A DNA stretch of 64,000 nt, from contig CAZHMZ010000001.1 of assembly GCA_964532655.1 (NCBI GenBank), forward strand, positions 1 to 64,000, read 5' to 3'. This document shows positions 8,209 through 16,823 of the stretch, one piece after another (within the stretch, counting starts at the first letter, position 1; every line of letters begins with the position of its first letter). The notes beneath the pieces were generated by a model. The model made no database searches, was not told the origin of the DNA, and saw only the letters and a list, made by a program, of their open reading frames with translations. Source of the DNA: JAJFTV01 sp964532655 (GTDB lineage Bacteria; Chloroflexota; Anaerolineae; Anaerolineales; Anaerolineaceae). Made by a program: the position numbers and the translations under genes.

Positions 8209-8564
8209 AAATAGTACTTATCAGCCAGCCCGCCTGGGGCGGGTGTACGACGGTTGAAAATCGGTAAATCAGTTCCTGGCGTTTGAGCCTAACCTACAAC
8301 GCATCGGTAGGGGCAATCTTTGACCGCCCGTCCTAACTGTGTTCGTTTCAAATTGCCCCGGCGGGCGCACGCTGTGCGCCCCTACGGAATGAATAACCCT
8401 CTCCTGCGTGGCCGGTAACGCGCCGGCAGAGACGGCTATCAACCGCCCGTCCGAATGGTATCCGTATCAAACCTGTCCCGGTGGCTCCGTGCCGCCCATT
8501 TTTCACCCCAAAACGCCCTGTATATGTATAGTAAAATACAGATAGTTAAGGGATTGATAGGTCT
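8209..8564 (+). other. Intergenic spacer with palindromic repeat
   Basis: No gene is supported in these 356 bases. They contain the element at 8307-8385 and other C/G-rich short palindromes. An AT-rich stretch near 8520-8545 just before the next gene could hold its promoter, but no convincing -35/-10 pair can be fixed. A start-proximal binding site for the 8565 gene is weak. Confidence 0.6.
8307..8385 (+). repeat. Palindrome-ended dispersed element
   Basis: The 79-base element starts GTAGGGGC and ends GCCCCTAC. Inside, a perfect 8-bp hairpin GGGCGCAC/GTGCGCCC lies at 8363-8381. The same GTAGGGGCGCAC..GTGCGCCC core occurs in the repeats at 28102 and 28511, so this is a member of a genome-wide intergenic family. 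Confidence 0.75.
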
Positions 8565-10277
8565 ATGGAACGAACCGTACCGAAAACTGCCTCCGAAGAA
8601 ATCGAGCTGTATCTGCGCACGATCTATTCACTGCTGCGCTCCTCTACCGATGTGCAGATTCATTCACTGGAAGAAGTGCATGCCAACACCAATTCGTCGC
8701 TGCATCTGGGCGCTCGCCGCAGCACCCCGGATATGTCGGCCTTTATTTATACCCTTTTCCGCCTTCCGACCTGTATGACCCAGGTGCGAAAGGTCATTCT
8801 GGGTCAAAACGCCGAGATTCTCAACCGACACGGGTTCACAGAAGTAGAAAGCTGGGAACCCGTTTCTGCACCTGCCCGCAGACGACGCTGCTTCTTTGAC
8901 CGGAACCAGACGCTGGCCTGTTTCATCGCCAGCCGGTCTGATATCGACGATCTCATCCCCACCCTTACCGCGTACCAGATCGAGTGGAACAAGCTGCACG
9001 CCCTGTTGAATACCCTGCCACCGGATGTGGATCTCCGCACCCTGGCCGGTGATCCGGCAGCCGCCGGGACGCTGGCGGAAGTGATGCAAATCAGCCCGGA
9101 CGACCTGATCCGCCTGCAAACCATCTGGGGCCCGCAGTTTGCCGACCAGCTTCAGCAGATCGCGGATCGGAAATGCGCGCTGCAGTTACGCCTGCTGAAC
9201 GGGTCGCTTACCGAGTACTGGCGCTCTACGCGCATCTGGTGGAATGCCATCGAAGATCACTTCCCGGATGTACGCAACCGGCCGGTGTATTTCATCTCCA
9301 GCAACAACCACAGCATCGCCAATCTGCTGACCGGCTTCATTCTCAAGCAGAAAGAGGTCATGCTGGAATGGCACCGACGCGAGGGTTCCCCGTCGCTGCA
9401 GGAAGAGTGGCAGGCCATTCAAACCAACGAGGTGCCCTCCAGTGAGGAGAACTTCCTGTACTATCTGTATAAAAAGTTCACATCCTCGGTTGACGGCGCA
9501 AAAGTGCTGGAACAACAATATCTCGAGGAGAAGCGCTGCGCCATCACCCGCATCCCCAGTGTGCATTCCTTCGAGGTGGATGCTCAGGTGATCGATCTGG
9601 CGTGTCTGGACCCCGAATCGGTGGACCCCCGGCTTGCCAGAGAGGATCTTTCTTTCCTGCACCGGAGTAACGCGCTCATCCTCAATCTGGATTATCCGCT
9701 CGGGTTGGCAGCCTACAACATCTTGCGGGTCGTCAGCGAGCATGTGTATCCCATTCTGGGCATTTACTCGGTGGGCAAGGCAGCCACGCTCAACGGCGTG
9801 ATCGGCGATGTGATCATCCCGGACGTGGTCTATGACGAGCATTCACAGAACACTTATCTGTATCGCAATGCCATCCGCGCGCATGATGTGATGCCCTTTT
9901 TGGTACACGGCAGCACCCTGGATCATCAAAAAGCCATCAGCGTATTGGGCACATTCCTGCAAAATGCCGATTTTATGGATGTGTTTTATCGTGAAGGCTA
10001 CACGGATATCGAAATGGAGGCGGGGCCGTATCTCAGCGCCGTATCTGAGCTGACCCGCCCCAACCGCCACCCCATCAACGAGATTGTCAACCTGTATGAT
10101 CTGCCGTTTGATCTGGGGATTGTGCATTATGTTTCAGACACGCCGTTGAGCAAGGGCAAGAACCTGGGAGCGGGATCGCTCTCGTATAACGGTATCGATT
10201 CGACATACGCTGCCTCGCTTGCCATCCTGCAGCGTATCCTGCAACTGGAAAAACAAAGACTGATCGGTAGAGGTTGA
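8565..10277 (+). CDS. Unknown protein with nucleoside-phosphorylase-like C-terminal region
   Basis: A 570-residue soluble protein that I cannot assign to a named family. The first ~360 residues look mainly helical, with a Cys/Arg-rich patch near residue 105 and no membrane segment. From about residue 365 the sequence resembles the phosphorylase/nucleosidase fold: GIYSVGKAATLNGVIGDVIIPD, a later DIEMEAGPYLSAV (compare the Met-Glu substrate motif of the fold) and a nearby Ser/Asp-rich tail. It is followed four bases later by a RelA/SpoT-like gene, so both act together. A nucleotide- or nucleoside-processing role is inference only. Confidence 0.55.
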   Translation: MERTVPKTASEEIELYLRTIYSLLRSSTDVQIHSLEEVHANTNSSLHLGARRSTPDMSAFIYTLFRLPTCMTQVRKVILGQNAEILNRHGFTEVESWEPVSAPARRRRCFFDRNQTLACFIASRSDIDDLIPTLTAYQIEWNKLHALLNTLPPDVDLRTLAGDPAAAGTLAEVMQISPDDLIRLQTIWGPQFADQLQQIADRKCALQLRLLNGSLTEYWRSTRIWWNAIEDHFPDVRNRPVYFISSNNHSIANLLTGFILKQKEVMLEWHRREGSPSLQEEWQAIQTNEVPSSEENFLYYLYKKFTSSVDGAKVLEQQYLEEKRCAITRIPSVHSFEVDAQVIDLACLDPESVDPRLAREDLSFLHRSNALILNLDYPLGLAAYNILRVVSEHVYPILGIYSVGKAATLNGVIGDVIIPDVVYDEHSQNTYLYRNAIRAHDVMPFLVHGSTLDHQKAISVLGTFLQNADFMDVFYREGYTDIEMEAGPYLSAVSELTRPNRHPINEIVNLYDLPFDLGIVHYVSDTPLSKGKNLGAGSLSYNGIDSTYAASLAILQRILQLEKQRLIGRG

Positions 10278-10281
10278 TGGT

Positions 10282-12138
10282 ATGGTTCGTATCCAGACTG
10301 TGGAAGTGGTAAGACCCAATATGCTCGAACGATTGAATATTCAACCGTTCAAACCGCGTACAGAGGCCATTGCTGAAGCCTACCGCCTTGGTTCGGAACT
10401 GCATGCCGGGCAAACCCGCCTGAGCGGCGAGCCGTTCTTCGAAACTCACTGTGTGTGGATTGCCAACTTCCTCGAACATCTGGTCAAACGCGAGGCGTGG
10501 ACCATCGCTGCCCTTCTGCATGATACGGTGGAAGACCGCGGCGGCAGTCTGGATCTGATCCGCCAAACCTTCCCGGGGGATCTGGGTGAAGAAGTGGCCC
10601 ACATTGTGGATGGGGTGACCAAGCTGAGCGTTTCACGCACCGGGCGCTCACGCCAGATGGAAACCCTGCGGAAAATTGCCATGTTCCGCGACCCGGGTGT
10701 GTTCATCGTCAAACTGGCCGATAAGACGCACAATGTGATGACGCTGGAATTCATGGAAGATCCCAAACGCCAGCAGAAAGCCGATGAAGCCATCCGCGCT
10801 TACGGCCGACTGGCCGGGATTTTGAACTGCTATGAATGGCGGCACTGGCTGGAGGATATGGCCTTCCCGTTTGCCTATCCTGAAATCTATCAGCCGGTCA
10901 AGCAGCAAATTGACCGGGATCCCCGCCTCTCGCTGGATTTCATCAACGGTTTTCTGCGCCAGTTGGGCGCGGTGATGGAAAAAGCCGGTATCGACGGCAG
11001 CGTGGAGATCACCATTAACGGCTACTGGTCCACCTGGCAGAAGCTCAAACGCATGTCGCTCATGCGCCGCACCTCGTTGAATACCTACCAGTATGTCAAC
11101 GATCTGATCAGCTTCCGCATGGTGGTGGATGATGAAGATTACAAGCAGTGTTACAACCTGCTGGCGGATGTAAATCGCTTTTTAGGGCCGTATTTGAATC
11201 AGGACCGCTTTGACGATTACATCGCCTGCCCGCAAAACGGCTATCGCGCGCTGCAGGCCACAGCCTGGCTTCAAAACCTGGGCGCCATTGAGGTGGCTAT
11301 TGCCACCCGCGAGATGGAAGATGAGAACCGCTGGGGATTTGTGTATGCCGTCAATCACGGTCACAGCACGGAAAGTTACCAGACCGTGGAGATTATCACT
11401 CCCACCGGCGGGGTGCGCTTTGTACCCGAAGGCTCTACCGTGCTGGACGGCATCGCCGCCATCCAGCAGGATCTATTGCTCGACAAAATCAGCTCGGTGC
11501 GCGTCAACGACAATATGGCCCGCCTATGGGACAAGGTGCATCCGGGTGATGTGATTGAAGTGATCACGGAAGGTGATCATCTCACGCCCAGTGAAGAATG
11601 GCTGCAGTTCTGCAGCCGCTCCACAGCCCGGCTGATCCGGCTGTTACTGGCCAACCAGGCACTTAAGATGGCCGCCGTGCAGGGGCGTCAACAGGTAAAA
11701 ATCATTTTAATGGATCGTGGTATCCTTTCGCTGGAAGATGTGTGGTCGCTGGCTCCCGAGCGGGTTGAAAACCTGCTCAGCCAGCTTTCCTCCCCCGGTC
11801 TGGAAGATCTCTATTCAGCGGTGGGCGGCGGTGCCATTGCCACCGAGGAATTGAAACACGCGCTGGATGAAGCCGGCATCTCCAAGGAAAGACTCAACTG
11901 GACCACCATCCATTTACTGGGCAAAGTGGAAACCAACAAGCCCGGCATGCTGGCGTTGTTTGCCAGCCTCATTTCTATTGCCGGCGCCAATATCCTGCGC
12001 GTGGTCAACGACACCATGGACGACGGAAGTTTTGATATCACATTCGTGGCCCAGGGGTTGAACGCTGATCAGGAAAGAGAACTGACCCATTCATTCCAGA
12101 TGCATTCCGGTGATTTGCGGTATCTGGAAGTTGTTTAG
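10282..12138 (+). CDS. Diverged RelA/SpoT-like protein (HD, synthetase-like, TGS, ACT)
   Basis: A 618-residue RSH homologue. The HD hydrolase domain is well kept (ALLHDTVED near residue 80, KLADKTHNV near 145). The synthetase-like region (230-350) keeps the Asp of DLISFR, RFDDYIACPQNGY and the Glu of AIEV, but departs from the family consensus where NGYQSLHT is expected (here NGYRALQAT) and where QIRT is expected (AIAT). A TGS domain (about 375-445) and a C-terminal ACT domain (from 543) complete the long-RSH layout, though the protein is about 100 residues shorter than classic RelA/SpoT. It may be a (p)ppGpp hydrolase or sensor with a weakened synthetase; activity is unproven. Confidence 0.8.
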   Translation: MVRIQTVEVVRPNMLERLNIQPFKPRTEAIAEAYRLGSELHAGQTRLSGEPFFETHCVWIANFLEHLVKREAWTIAALLHDTVEDRGGSLDLIRQTFPGDLGEEVAHIVDGVTKLSVSRTGRSRQMETLRKIAMFRDPGVFIVKLADKTHNVMTLEFMEDPKRQQKADEAIRAYGRLAGILNCYEWRHWLEDMAFPFAYPEIYQPVKQQIDRDPRLSLDFINGFLRQLGAVMEKAGIDGSVEITINGYWSTWQKLKRMSLMRRTSLNTYQYVNDLISFRMVVDDEDYKQCYNLLADVNRFLGPYLNQDRFDDYIACPQNGYRALQATAWLQNLGAIEVAIATREMEDENRWGFVYAVNHGHSTESYQTVEIITPTGGVRFVPEGSTVLDGIAAIQQDLLLDKISSVRVNDNMARLWDKVHPGDVIEVITEGDHLTPSEEWLQFCSRSTARLIRLLLANQALKMAAVQGRQQVKIILMDRGILSLEDVWSLAPERVENLLSQLSSPGLEDLYSAVGGGAIATEELKHALDEAGISKERLNWTTIHLLGKVETNKPGMLALFASLISIAGANILRVVNDTMDDGSFDITFVAQGLNADQERELTHSFQMHSGDLRYLEVV

Positions 12139-12164
12139 AAAGAAAAAGAAAGGAAGATTGGGGG

Positions 12165-12404
12165 ATGGCCAGATATGCAGTCAATACCAGTATCAAAGCT
12201 GAAAAGGTGATGGATAAAGCGGTTGAATTTTTTGGAACCGGCCTGAATATGGACATCACAGAGCAAAGAGACTGCTGTGTGCGGTTTACCGGCAGCGGCG
12301 GATTTGTGCATGTGTATGTCATCGCCAACCATGGCGTCAAAGAGATCACCATCGAGTGCCAGGATTGGGATGAGCAGGTAGAAAAATTCCTGGTTCAGCT
12401 TTAG
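12165..12404 (+). CDS. Small conserved-looking protein, third gene of the RSH operon
   Basis: A 79-residue protein beginning ARYAVNTSIKAEKVMDKAVEFFG. It has no signal peptide or membrane segment and contains an adjacent Cys pair near residue 37 and one more Cys near 66. The predicted alternation of helix and strands (VRFTG, FVHVYVI, EITIEC) would fit a small alpha/beta fold. A purine-rich GGAAG site precedes the ATG, and 26 bases separate it from the RSH-like gene on the same strand. Function unknown; the position suggests a link with the two preceding genes. Confidence 0.65.
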   Translation: MARYAVNTSIKAEKVMDKAVEFFGTGLNMDITEQRDCCVRFTGSGGFVHVYVIANHGVKEITIECQDWDEQVEKFLVQL

Positions 12405-12519
12405 AACCGAGCCTTGAGCAGAGAATACCCTGCGCGGCAGACTCTGTGCTGAGCCTGCCGGGTTAAATCAAAACAGGGCCGTTTGTCAGAAAACAGCCCC
12501 ATTTGATCAGCTTACGCTT

Positions 12520-12870
12520 TTATTCCGGAATTTCGGTTTCGATTGCCACCGGTTCAACGTAGGGTTTGCGGAAGATAAAGGTCTGAGCCAGTCCCTTGCC
12601 TTTGGTTGTCACAAGGATATCATCCAGTTCAAATCCGCTGGAGGCTTTCGTACCGATCAGATTGGTCAGCAGCGTTTCATCCTTGGTGACCGGGTCTTTG
12701 CAGACAAGATCCTGTCTTTCAGCGTCAAATGCGCAAACGCCGGTATAAAAAGTATAGGTCCACTTTTGTTCTGTGGCGGTTTTGATATCTTCCGCGCCAT
12801 CGGCGGCAGCCTTACAGCCGGAAAGAACCAGCACCACAATCAACATTAAGGCAAAGATGACTTTTTTCAT
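12520..12870 (-). CDS. Small lipoprotein of unknown function
   Basis: A 116-residue secreted lipoprotein. The N-terminus KKVIFALMLIVVLVLSGC is a signal peptide ending in a lipobox (LSGC). The mature part is about 98 residues, with two further Cys (GVCAF and LVCKD) that could form a disulfide. GGAGA lies just upstream of the ATG at 12870; the frame opens five codons earlier but that would put the binding site inside the gene. No family recognised. Convergent with the preceding operon. Confidence 0.75.
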   Translation of the reverse strand: MKKVIFALMLIVVLVLSGCKAAADGAEDIKTATEQKWTYTFYTGVCAFDAERQDLVCKDPVTKDETLLTNLIGTKASSGFELDDILVTTKGKGLAQTFIFRKPYVEPVAIETEIPE

Positions 12871-13012
12871 TTTTCTCTCCATCAAATTATTCTGTGATGA
12901 AGAGATTGATGCAAATAATATGCCAAACTCGCAAAGGTTGCGCCTGAAGGGTTACAGAATTACCATTTTGGTCGATACGTTTGTACCCGCCCGAATTCTG
13001 AACACTGTATAC

Positions 13013-13040
13013 TTGTCATGAAATAATATGTTGCTATACT
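13013..13040 (+). promoter_or_regulatory. Promoter of the TadG-like gene at 13344
   Basis: TTGTCA (13013-13018) and TATACT (13035-13040) are 16 bases apart. The transcript would carry a 5' leader of nearly 300 bases before the ATG, holding the long-range hairpin described at 13101-13241. Confidence 0.6.
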
Positions 13041-13100
13041 GTTACTAAAAGATCATTCAGGAAAGGAGTCAATTGATAGACAGACAATTCAACTGATTGT

Positions 13101-13241
13101 TGAGTAAAGTGGAGTAGCTCGCTGTTTGTAAATCCAATCTCGGCTGCCATTCATTCCGATTTATTATTTTTTATCCATCCGGGAAGTATTTAGCCAGAAA
13201 AAATCTACAAACAAAGCAGAGTTCCTCGTTCTCTTTACTCA
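13101..13241 (+). promoter_or_regulatory. Long-range hairpin in the leader of the TadG-like gene
   Basis: TGAGTAAAG (13101-13109) is perfectly complementary to CTTTACTCA (13233-13241). Inside it TGTTTGTA (13123-13130) pairs with TACAAACA (13206-13213). Further pairing (GGCT near 13142 with AGCC near 13191) is possible. The leader between promoter and gene contains no other open frame of note. It does not match a riboswitch I know. Confidence 0.45.
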
Positions 13242-13343
13242 TATAACCTGTAGCAATCTGTTTCGCAGAGTCTTGCCATCCGGCAGTTCTCTGTTGATGG
13301 GATTGCTGGTATTGATGGTTTATGTTGTAAAGGAGTGTGTTTC

Positions 13344-14915
13344 ATGACCATCCACAAGGATCATGCTGAAAAAGGACAGATCATTGTGATCATGTCCATC
13401 GGCATCATTGTTCTATTGAGCTTTGTAGCGCTGACGGTTGATATGGGAATGTACTTTCTCGACCGCCGGCAAGCCCAAAATGCGGCCGACACAGCCGCCT
13501 TGGCCGGGGTACTGGCCAAACATTACGGAACCAACTGCGAAACCGATGCGATCAACCAGGCAGCCATGAATAGCTATTCGGACGGGGAAAATGTTGATGT
13601 GCAGGTGGATTGCAACTATGGTGAAGACGGAAACTATGTACTGGTGACCATCACCTCTACCTCGGATACACTTCTGGCCGGATTGTTTGGGCGTGAAAAT
13701 TTAACCAATGAGGTGCTGGCTGAGGCGCATTATACCCCCGGTGAAAGTGGAGTTTCTTCCTCCATTTTGGGTGCGGCGCTGATTGCACTGGACCCCACCA
13801 GCAAAGACGCATTCTCATTAGGCGGCAACGCCACCCTTACCACTCAGGGGGGAGGCGTGTTTGTCAACTCGAGCAATAAGAAAGCCTGGACCGGCAGCGG
13901 AAATCAAACCTTCACAACCGACAGCGGCATCCAGGTAGTCGGCGGGGTGAGTCTTTCAGGCAATATGACCCTGAACACCGATATCACAGCGGGCGGTAGT
14001 GTAAACCGAAGCGGAAACTTCACCGTGAACGGAAACATCCTGGAAAATCAGGATGTGGAAGCCTTGCCCTTTCCACCGGTTGATTTGGTAATCGCTCCAC
14101 CAGAAATATCTTCACCAAATTGTACGAACAATGGAACCATGGTGACCACAGGTGGCGTAGTCTGGCTGACGCCGGGAGTTCATCCCAAACGTACCATCTC
14201 AGGGAATAACAATATTGTTTTCCAGCCGGGAAATTACTGCTTTTCCGGAGATTTATCCATCAGCGGCAACATGACCATTACAGCCAATCAGGTGAAGATC
14301 TATTCGAACAATAAAAATATCACCTTTTCCGGAAATATGACGGTCAATGCGGAAAATTCATTGTTTTTACTGAATTCGGGGAATTTCAACATGGATGGCA
14401 ACGCGCAACTCAACCTGTCTGACAGTACCGTTTATTTAGGAGAAGGCAATTTCACGCTGAACGGCAATGATACGACCCGCATCCTTTCAGATGAATCAAC
14501 AATGATTTACCTGGGTTCAGGGAACCTGCATTTCAACGGCAACACCGATTTCATCTGCACAAACACCACCTTCTATTTAAACGAAGGCGATCTGACCTGG
14601 AACGGGAACGCGAAATTTTCGATGGATGCACCCGATGACGGGATTTACGCGGGACTGCTTATCTATATGCCCTACACCAACGCATCGACCGTCACGATCA
14701 ACGGAAATTCGGGGTCGGCGCTGACCGGCAGCATTATTGTGCCGGGCGCTTCGGTAAAGGTCAACGGAAACAGCAACAGCGCTGTTTTCAACAGCCGGAT
14801 TATCGGGTATGACTTCAAATTTACCGGCAACAGTACCATGCACATTGTTTTCGACGAAGAAGATAATTACGAATTTGCTGCAGGTGAAGATCCCTATATT
14901 GATCTCACGCGTTAA
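13344..14915 (+). CDS. TadG-like anchored protein with Asn-Gly-rich beta-solenoid-like domain
   Basis: A 523-residue extracytoplasmic protein. The N-terminus has the Tad-like signature EKGQIIVIMSIGIIVLLSF, a single membrane helix, then DRRQAQNAADTAALAG. Residues 150-500 are a chain of short strands with recurring SGN-x-T-x-NGN units, as expected for a beta-helix or polymer-forming surface domain. AAGGAG at 13330 sets the ATG at 13344 rather than the GTG nine bases earlier. It converges with two related genes on the other strand. A role in surface layer or pilus-like assembly is inferred. Confidence 0.75.
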   Translation: MTIHKDHAEKGQIIVIMSIGIIVLLSFVALTVDMGMYFLDRRQAQNAADTAALAGVLAKHYGTNCETDAINQAAMNSYSDGENVDVQVDCNYGEDGNYVLVTITSTSDTLLAGLFGRENLTNEVLAEAHYTPGESGVSSSILGAALIALDPTSKDAFSLGGNATLTTQGGGVFVNSSNKKAWTGSGNQTFTTDSGIQVVGGVSLSGNMTLNTDITAGGSVNRSGNFTVNGNILENQDVEALPFPPVDLVIAPPEISSPNCTNNGTMVTTGGVVWLTPGVHPKRTISGNNNIVFQPGNYCFSGDLSISGNMTITANQVKIYSNNKNITFSGNMTVNAENSLFLLNSGNFNMDGNAQLNLSDSTVYLGEGNFTLNGNDTTRILSDESTMIYLGSGNLHFNGNTDFICTNTTFYLNEGDLTWNGNAKFSMDAPDDGIYAGLLIYMPYTNASTVTINGNSGSALTGSIIVPGASVKVNGNSNSAVFNSRIIGYDFKFTGNSTMHIVFDEEDNYEFAAGEDPYIDLTR

Positions 14916-14977
14916 CCTGAAGCTAACGTAAAATCTCGAAGGAAAACACGGCGTTCCTTCCGGCAAGCCAAGCAGAT

Positions 14978-15008
14978 TGTCTGCCAGGAAAAATTTCCCT
15001 GGCAGACA
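14978..15008. terminator. Hairpin between convergent TadG-like genes
   Basis: An 11-bp perfect stem TGTCTGCCAGG/CCTGGCAGACA with a 9-base loop lies in the gap between converging genes. Neither side has a strong T run, so termination is likely but not certain. Confidence 0.5.
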
Positions 15009-15047
15009 GATGAATAGCCACGTTGATTTCGAAAAACGGATCAGACC

Positions 15048-16403
15048 CTATTGATACACATCCAGCAGCGGCAGGGAGAGTTCTCCTGCATCCCAATACG
15101 TGTCATCTTCGGTGAAATCCAATCTCAATGACATGCCACCTGTGAATTTAAAGGTATCTCCGATGAATTGCGCAGCCCAGGCACCGGATTCCGTGTTGCC
15201 ATTGAGAGTCACATCCGATTGCGGAAATGCCAGTGTACCGCGGAAGTAATTCTCCGACCCACCGTTCCATTTAACTGTGGCGGGATTGGGCGCGTAAATG
15301 AGCAAGCCAGGTATGGCCAGCCCTGAACCGGTGGCGCCATGCTTGGGAGCGCGCAGGTTGGTATTGGCATTGCCATTCAACGTCCAACTGGAGCCGGTGT
15401 AATAGATGGTTACGCCATCATTTTCACCTCCGGAGACTGTAACTGTACCTTTGAGATCGACCGTTCCTGAAATGCAATACAGACCCGGGTTCATCACCAG
15501 GTCACCCGAGGTGACTTTGATGCCATTATACCGACCGGGGCTGATGGTGCCGCCCTTGTTACTGGGGGAGGATTTATTCGTCATACCAGCGGCATTGCAG
15601 GCTTCTGGAAAACCGGGAATGGACAGTTCATATTTGCCCTCAGCCGGTTTGACACATGTCGCCACGTTGGTGGTAGGCTTTCCTTCGCTGTCCAGGCAGG
15701 TGATCGTTTTGGTATTGTGGCCAAAACCTGGCATGTATCGTATACCCTGGTCGGAAATGATGTCGATGTTTTTCCCGTCGAAACCACTGTTGGTGTGGAT
15801 ACCGCTTCCGATCACCGTCAAATCCGAATTACCATTGCCAAAAATAGCTGAGTCGTCATCATCCGCGAGCGCCACAAGACCCAGACCATCCACAGTCGGA
15901 CCGGGTGGATCGTTCACTCCAGGCTCAATTCGCGTAACCGCCTGCACAGTGTTTTGCAGTTCATTTGAATAAATGAGCTGAGCAATGGCTGTATTGGTGG
16001 TGGAGGTGAACTTCACGGTGATGAGCAGATAGTTGCCGGTAGCTCCGCCATCGTCTTTGCATTCCACCAACACGCCGTTCCCGTCGCTGATATCATGATC
16101 GCCGGCCAGATTGAATTCGACCGCGCTGTTTTCCACGGCCTCATAAGCCGCCGCAATGGCGTCATCAACTTCCGCATCACCGCAGTCGAAAGTAGTCAGA
16201 TCGACGCCCCCGTTGACAAATTCCTTTGCGGCAGCGCCAGCTCCGGCCATGGCGGCATTATCCGCGCTGTTCTGGTCATAACGGCGGTCAGCGTACAGCA
16301 TACCTCCGTCAATCGCCAGAGCGGCAAATCCAAGCAGGGCGATGATCCCAACGGTGAGGATGATCAGCACCTGGCCGCTCTCTGAATCTCGTTTCTGAAC
16401 CAT
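15048..16403 (-). CDS. TadG-like anchored surface protein
   Basis: A 451-residue paralogue of the proteins at 13344 and 16824. It starts with a short charged segment, ESGQVLIILTVGIIALLGFAALA and DGGMLYADRRYDQNSADNAA, the TadG-like N-terminal module with one membrane helix. The long C-terminal region has Gly/Asn-rich strands, several Cys pairs (TCLDSE, VATCVK) and a conserved end block LLIYAPNP...LNGNTESG...FKFTGG shared with its paralogues. A GGAGGG site fixes the ATG at 16403. It is transcribed alone. Confidence 0.75.
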   Translation of the reverse strand: MVQKRDSESGQVLIILTVGIIALLGFAALAIDGGMLYADRRYDQNSADNAAMAGAGAAAKEFVNGGVDLTTFDCGDAEVDDAIAAAYEAVENSAVEFNLAGDHDISDGNGVLVECKDDGGATGNYLLITVKFTSTTNTAIAQLIYSNELQNTVQAVTRIEPGVNDPPGPTVDGLGLVALADDDDSAIFGNGNSDLTVIGSGIHTNSGFDGKNIDIISDQGIRYMPGFGHNTKTITCLDSEGKPTTNVATCVKPAEGKYELSIPGFPEACNAAGMTNKSSPSNKGGTISPGRYNGIKVTSGDLVMNPGLYCISGTVDLKGTVTVSGGENDGVTIYYTGSSWTLNGNANTNLRAPKHGATGSGLAIPGLLIYAPNPATVKWNGGSENYFRGTLAFPQSDVTLNGNTESGAWAAQFIGDTFKFTGGMSLRLDFTEDDTYWDAGELSLPLLDVYQ

Positions 16404-16823
16404 AATATCCCTCCAACAAACAGATACAAAAGATCGCCGAAAATGGCTTACTTTTCGGAAAATGTATCTATCTTGCGATAGGGATGGAAAATGTCCGCTC
16501 AAGTTGAGAAATTGGTAGACGCAGCGGTGAAAAAAATAAGAAAAATGTCGTATACAATTATCAGGGTTGCTGCGTGGCCAACAGAAACTGCGGTTTCATC
16601 CCCGATCCAATTCACGCAAGACATCTACTACTGCTTATCATCATAATATAATAAACGACTTAATGCAACCGGTTAACTGATCCCTTTAGTTGACAGTTTG
16701 GTAAGGCAGTACTCAATAATAGCCGCTTTTCCTTGCAAAACTGATCTGAGAGCTTAATGAATTGACTGCCTGCGGAAATTCCTGCAGGCAGTCTGAAAAG
16801 AGATCGTATTGACAATCAGAAGA
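16404..16823 (-). other. Spacer between two TadG-like genes
   Basis: No gene is supported. The right end holds a hairpin at 16764-16793. The left part must hold the promoter of the gene starting at 16403; AT-rich stretches occur (for example around 16640-16660) but no clean -35/-10 pair was found. Confidence 0.5.
16764..16793 (-). terminator. Terminator-like hairpin after the TadE/TadG operon
   Basis: A 10-bp perfect stem GACTGCCTGC/GCAGGCAGTC lies about 30 bases beyond the stop of the TadG-like gene. It resembles the hairpin at 14978 in sequence and position relative to its gene. The following T content is modest. Confidence 0.55.
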
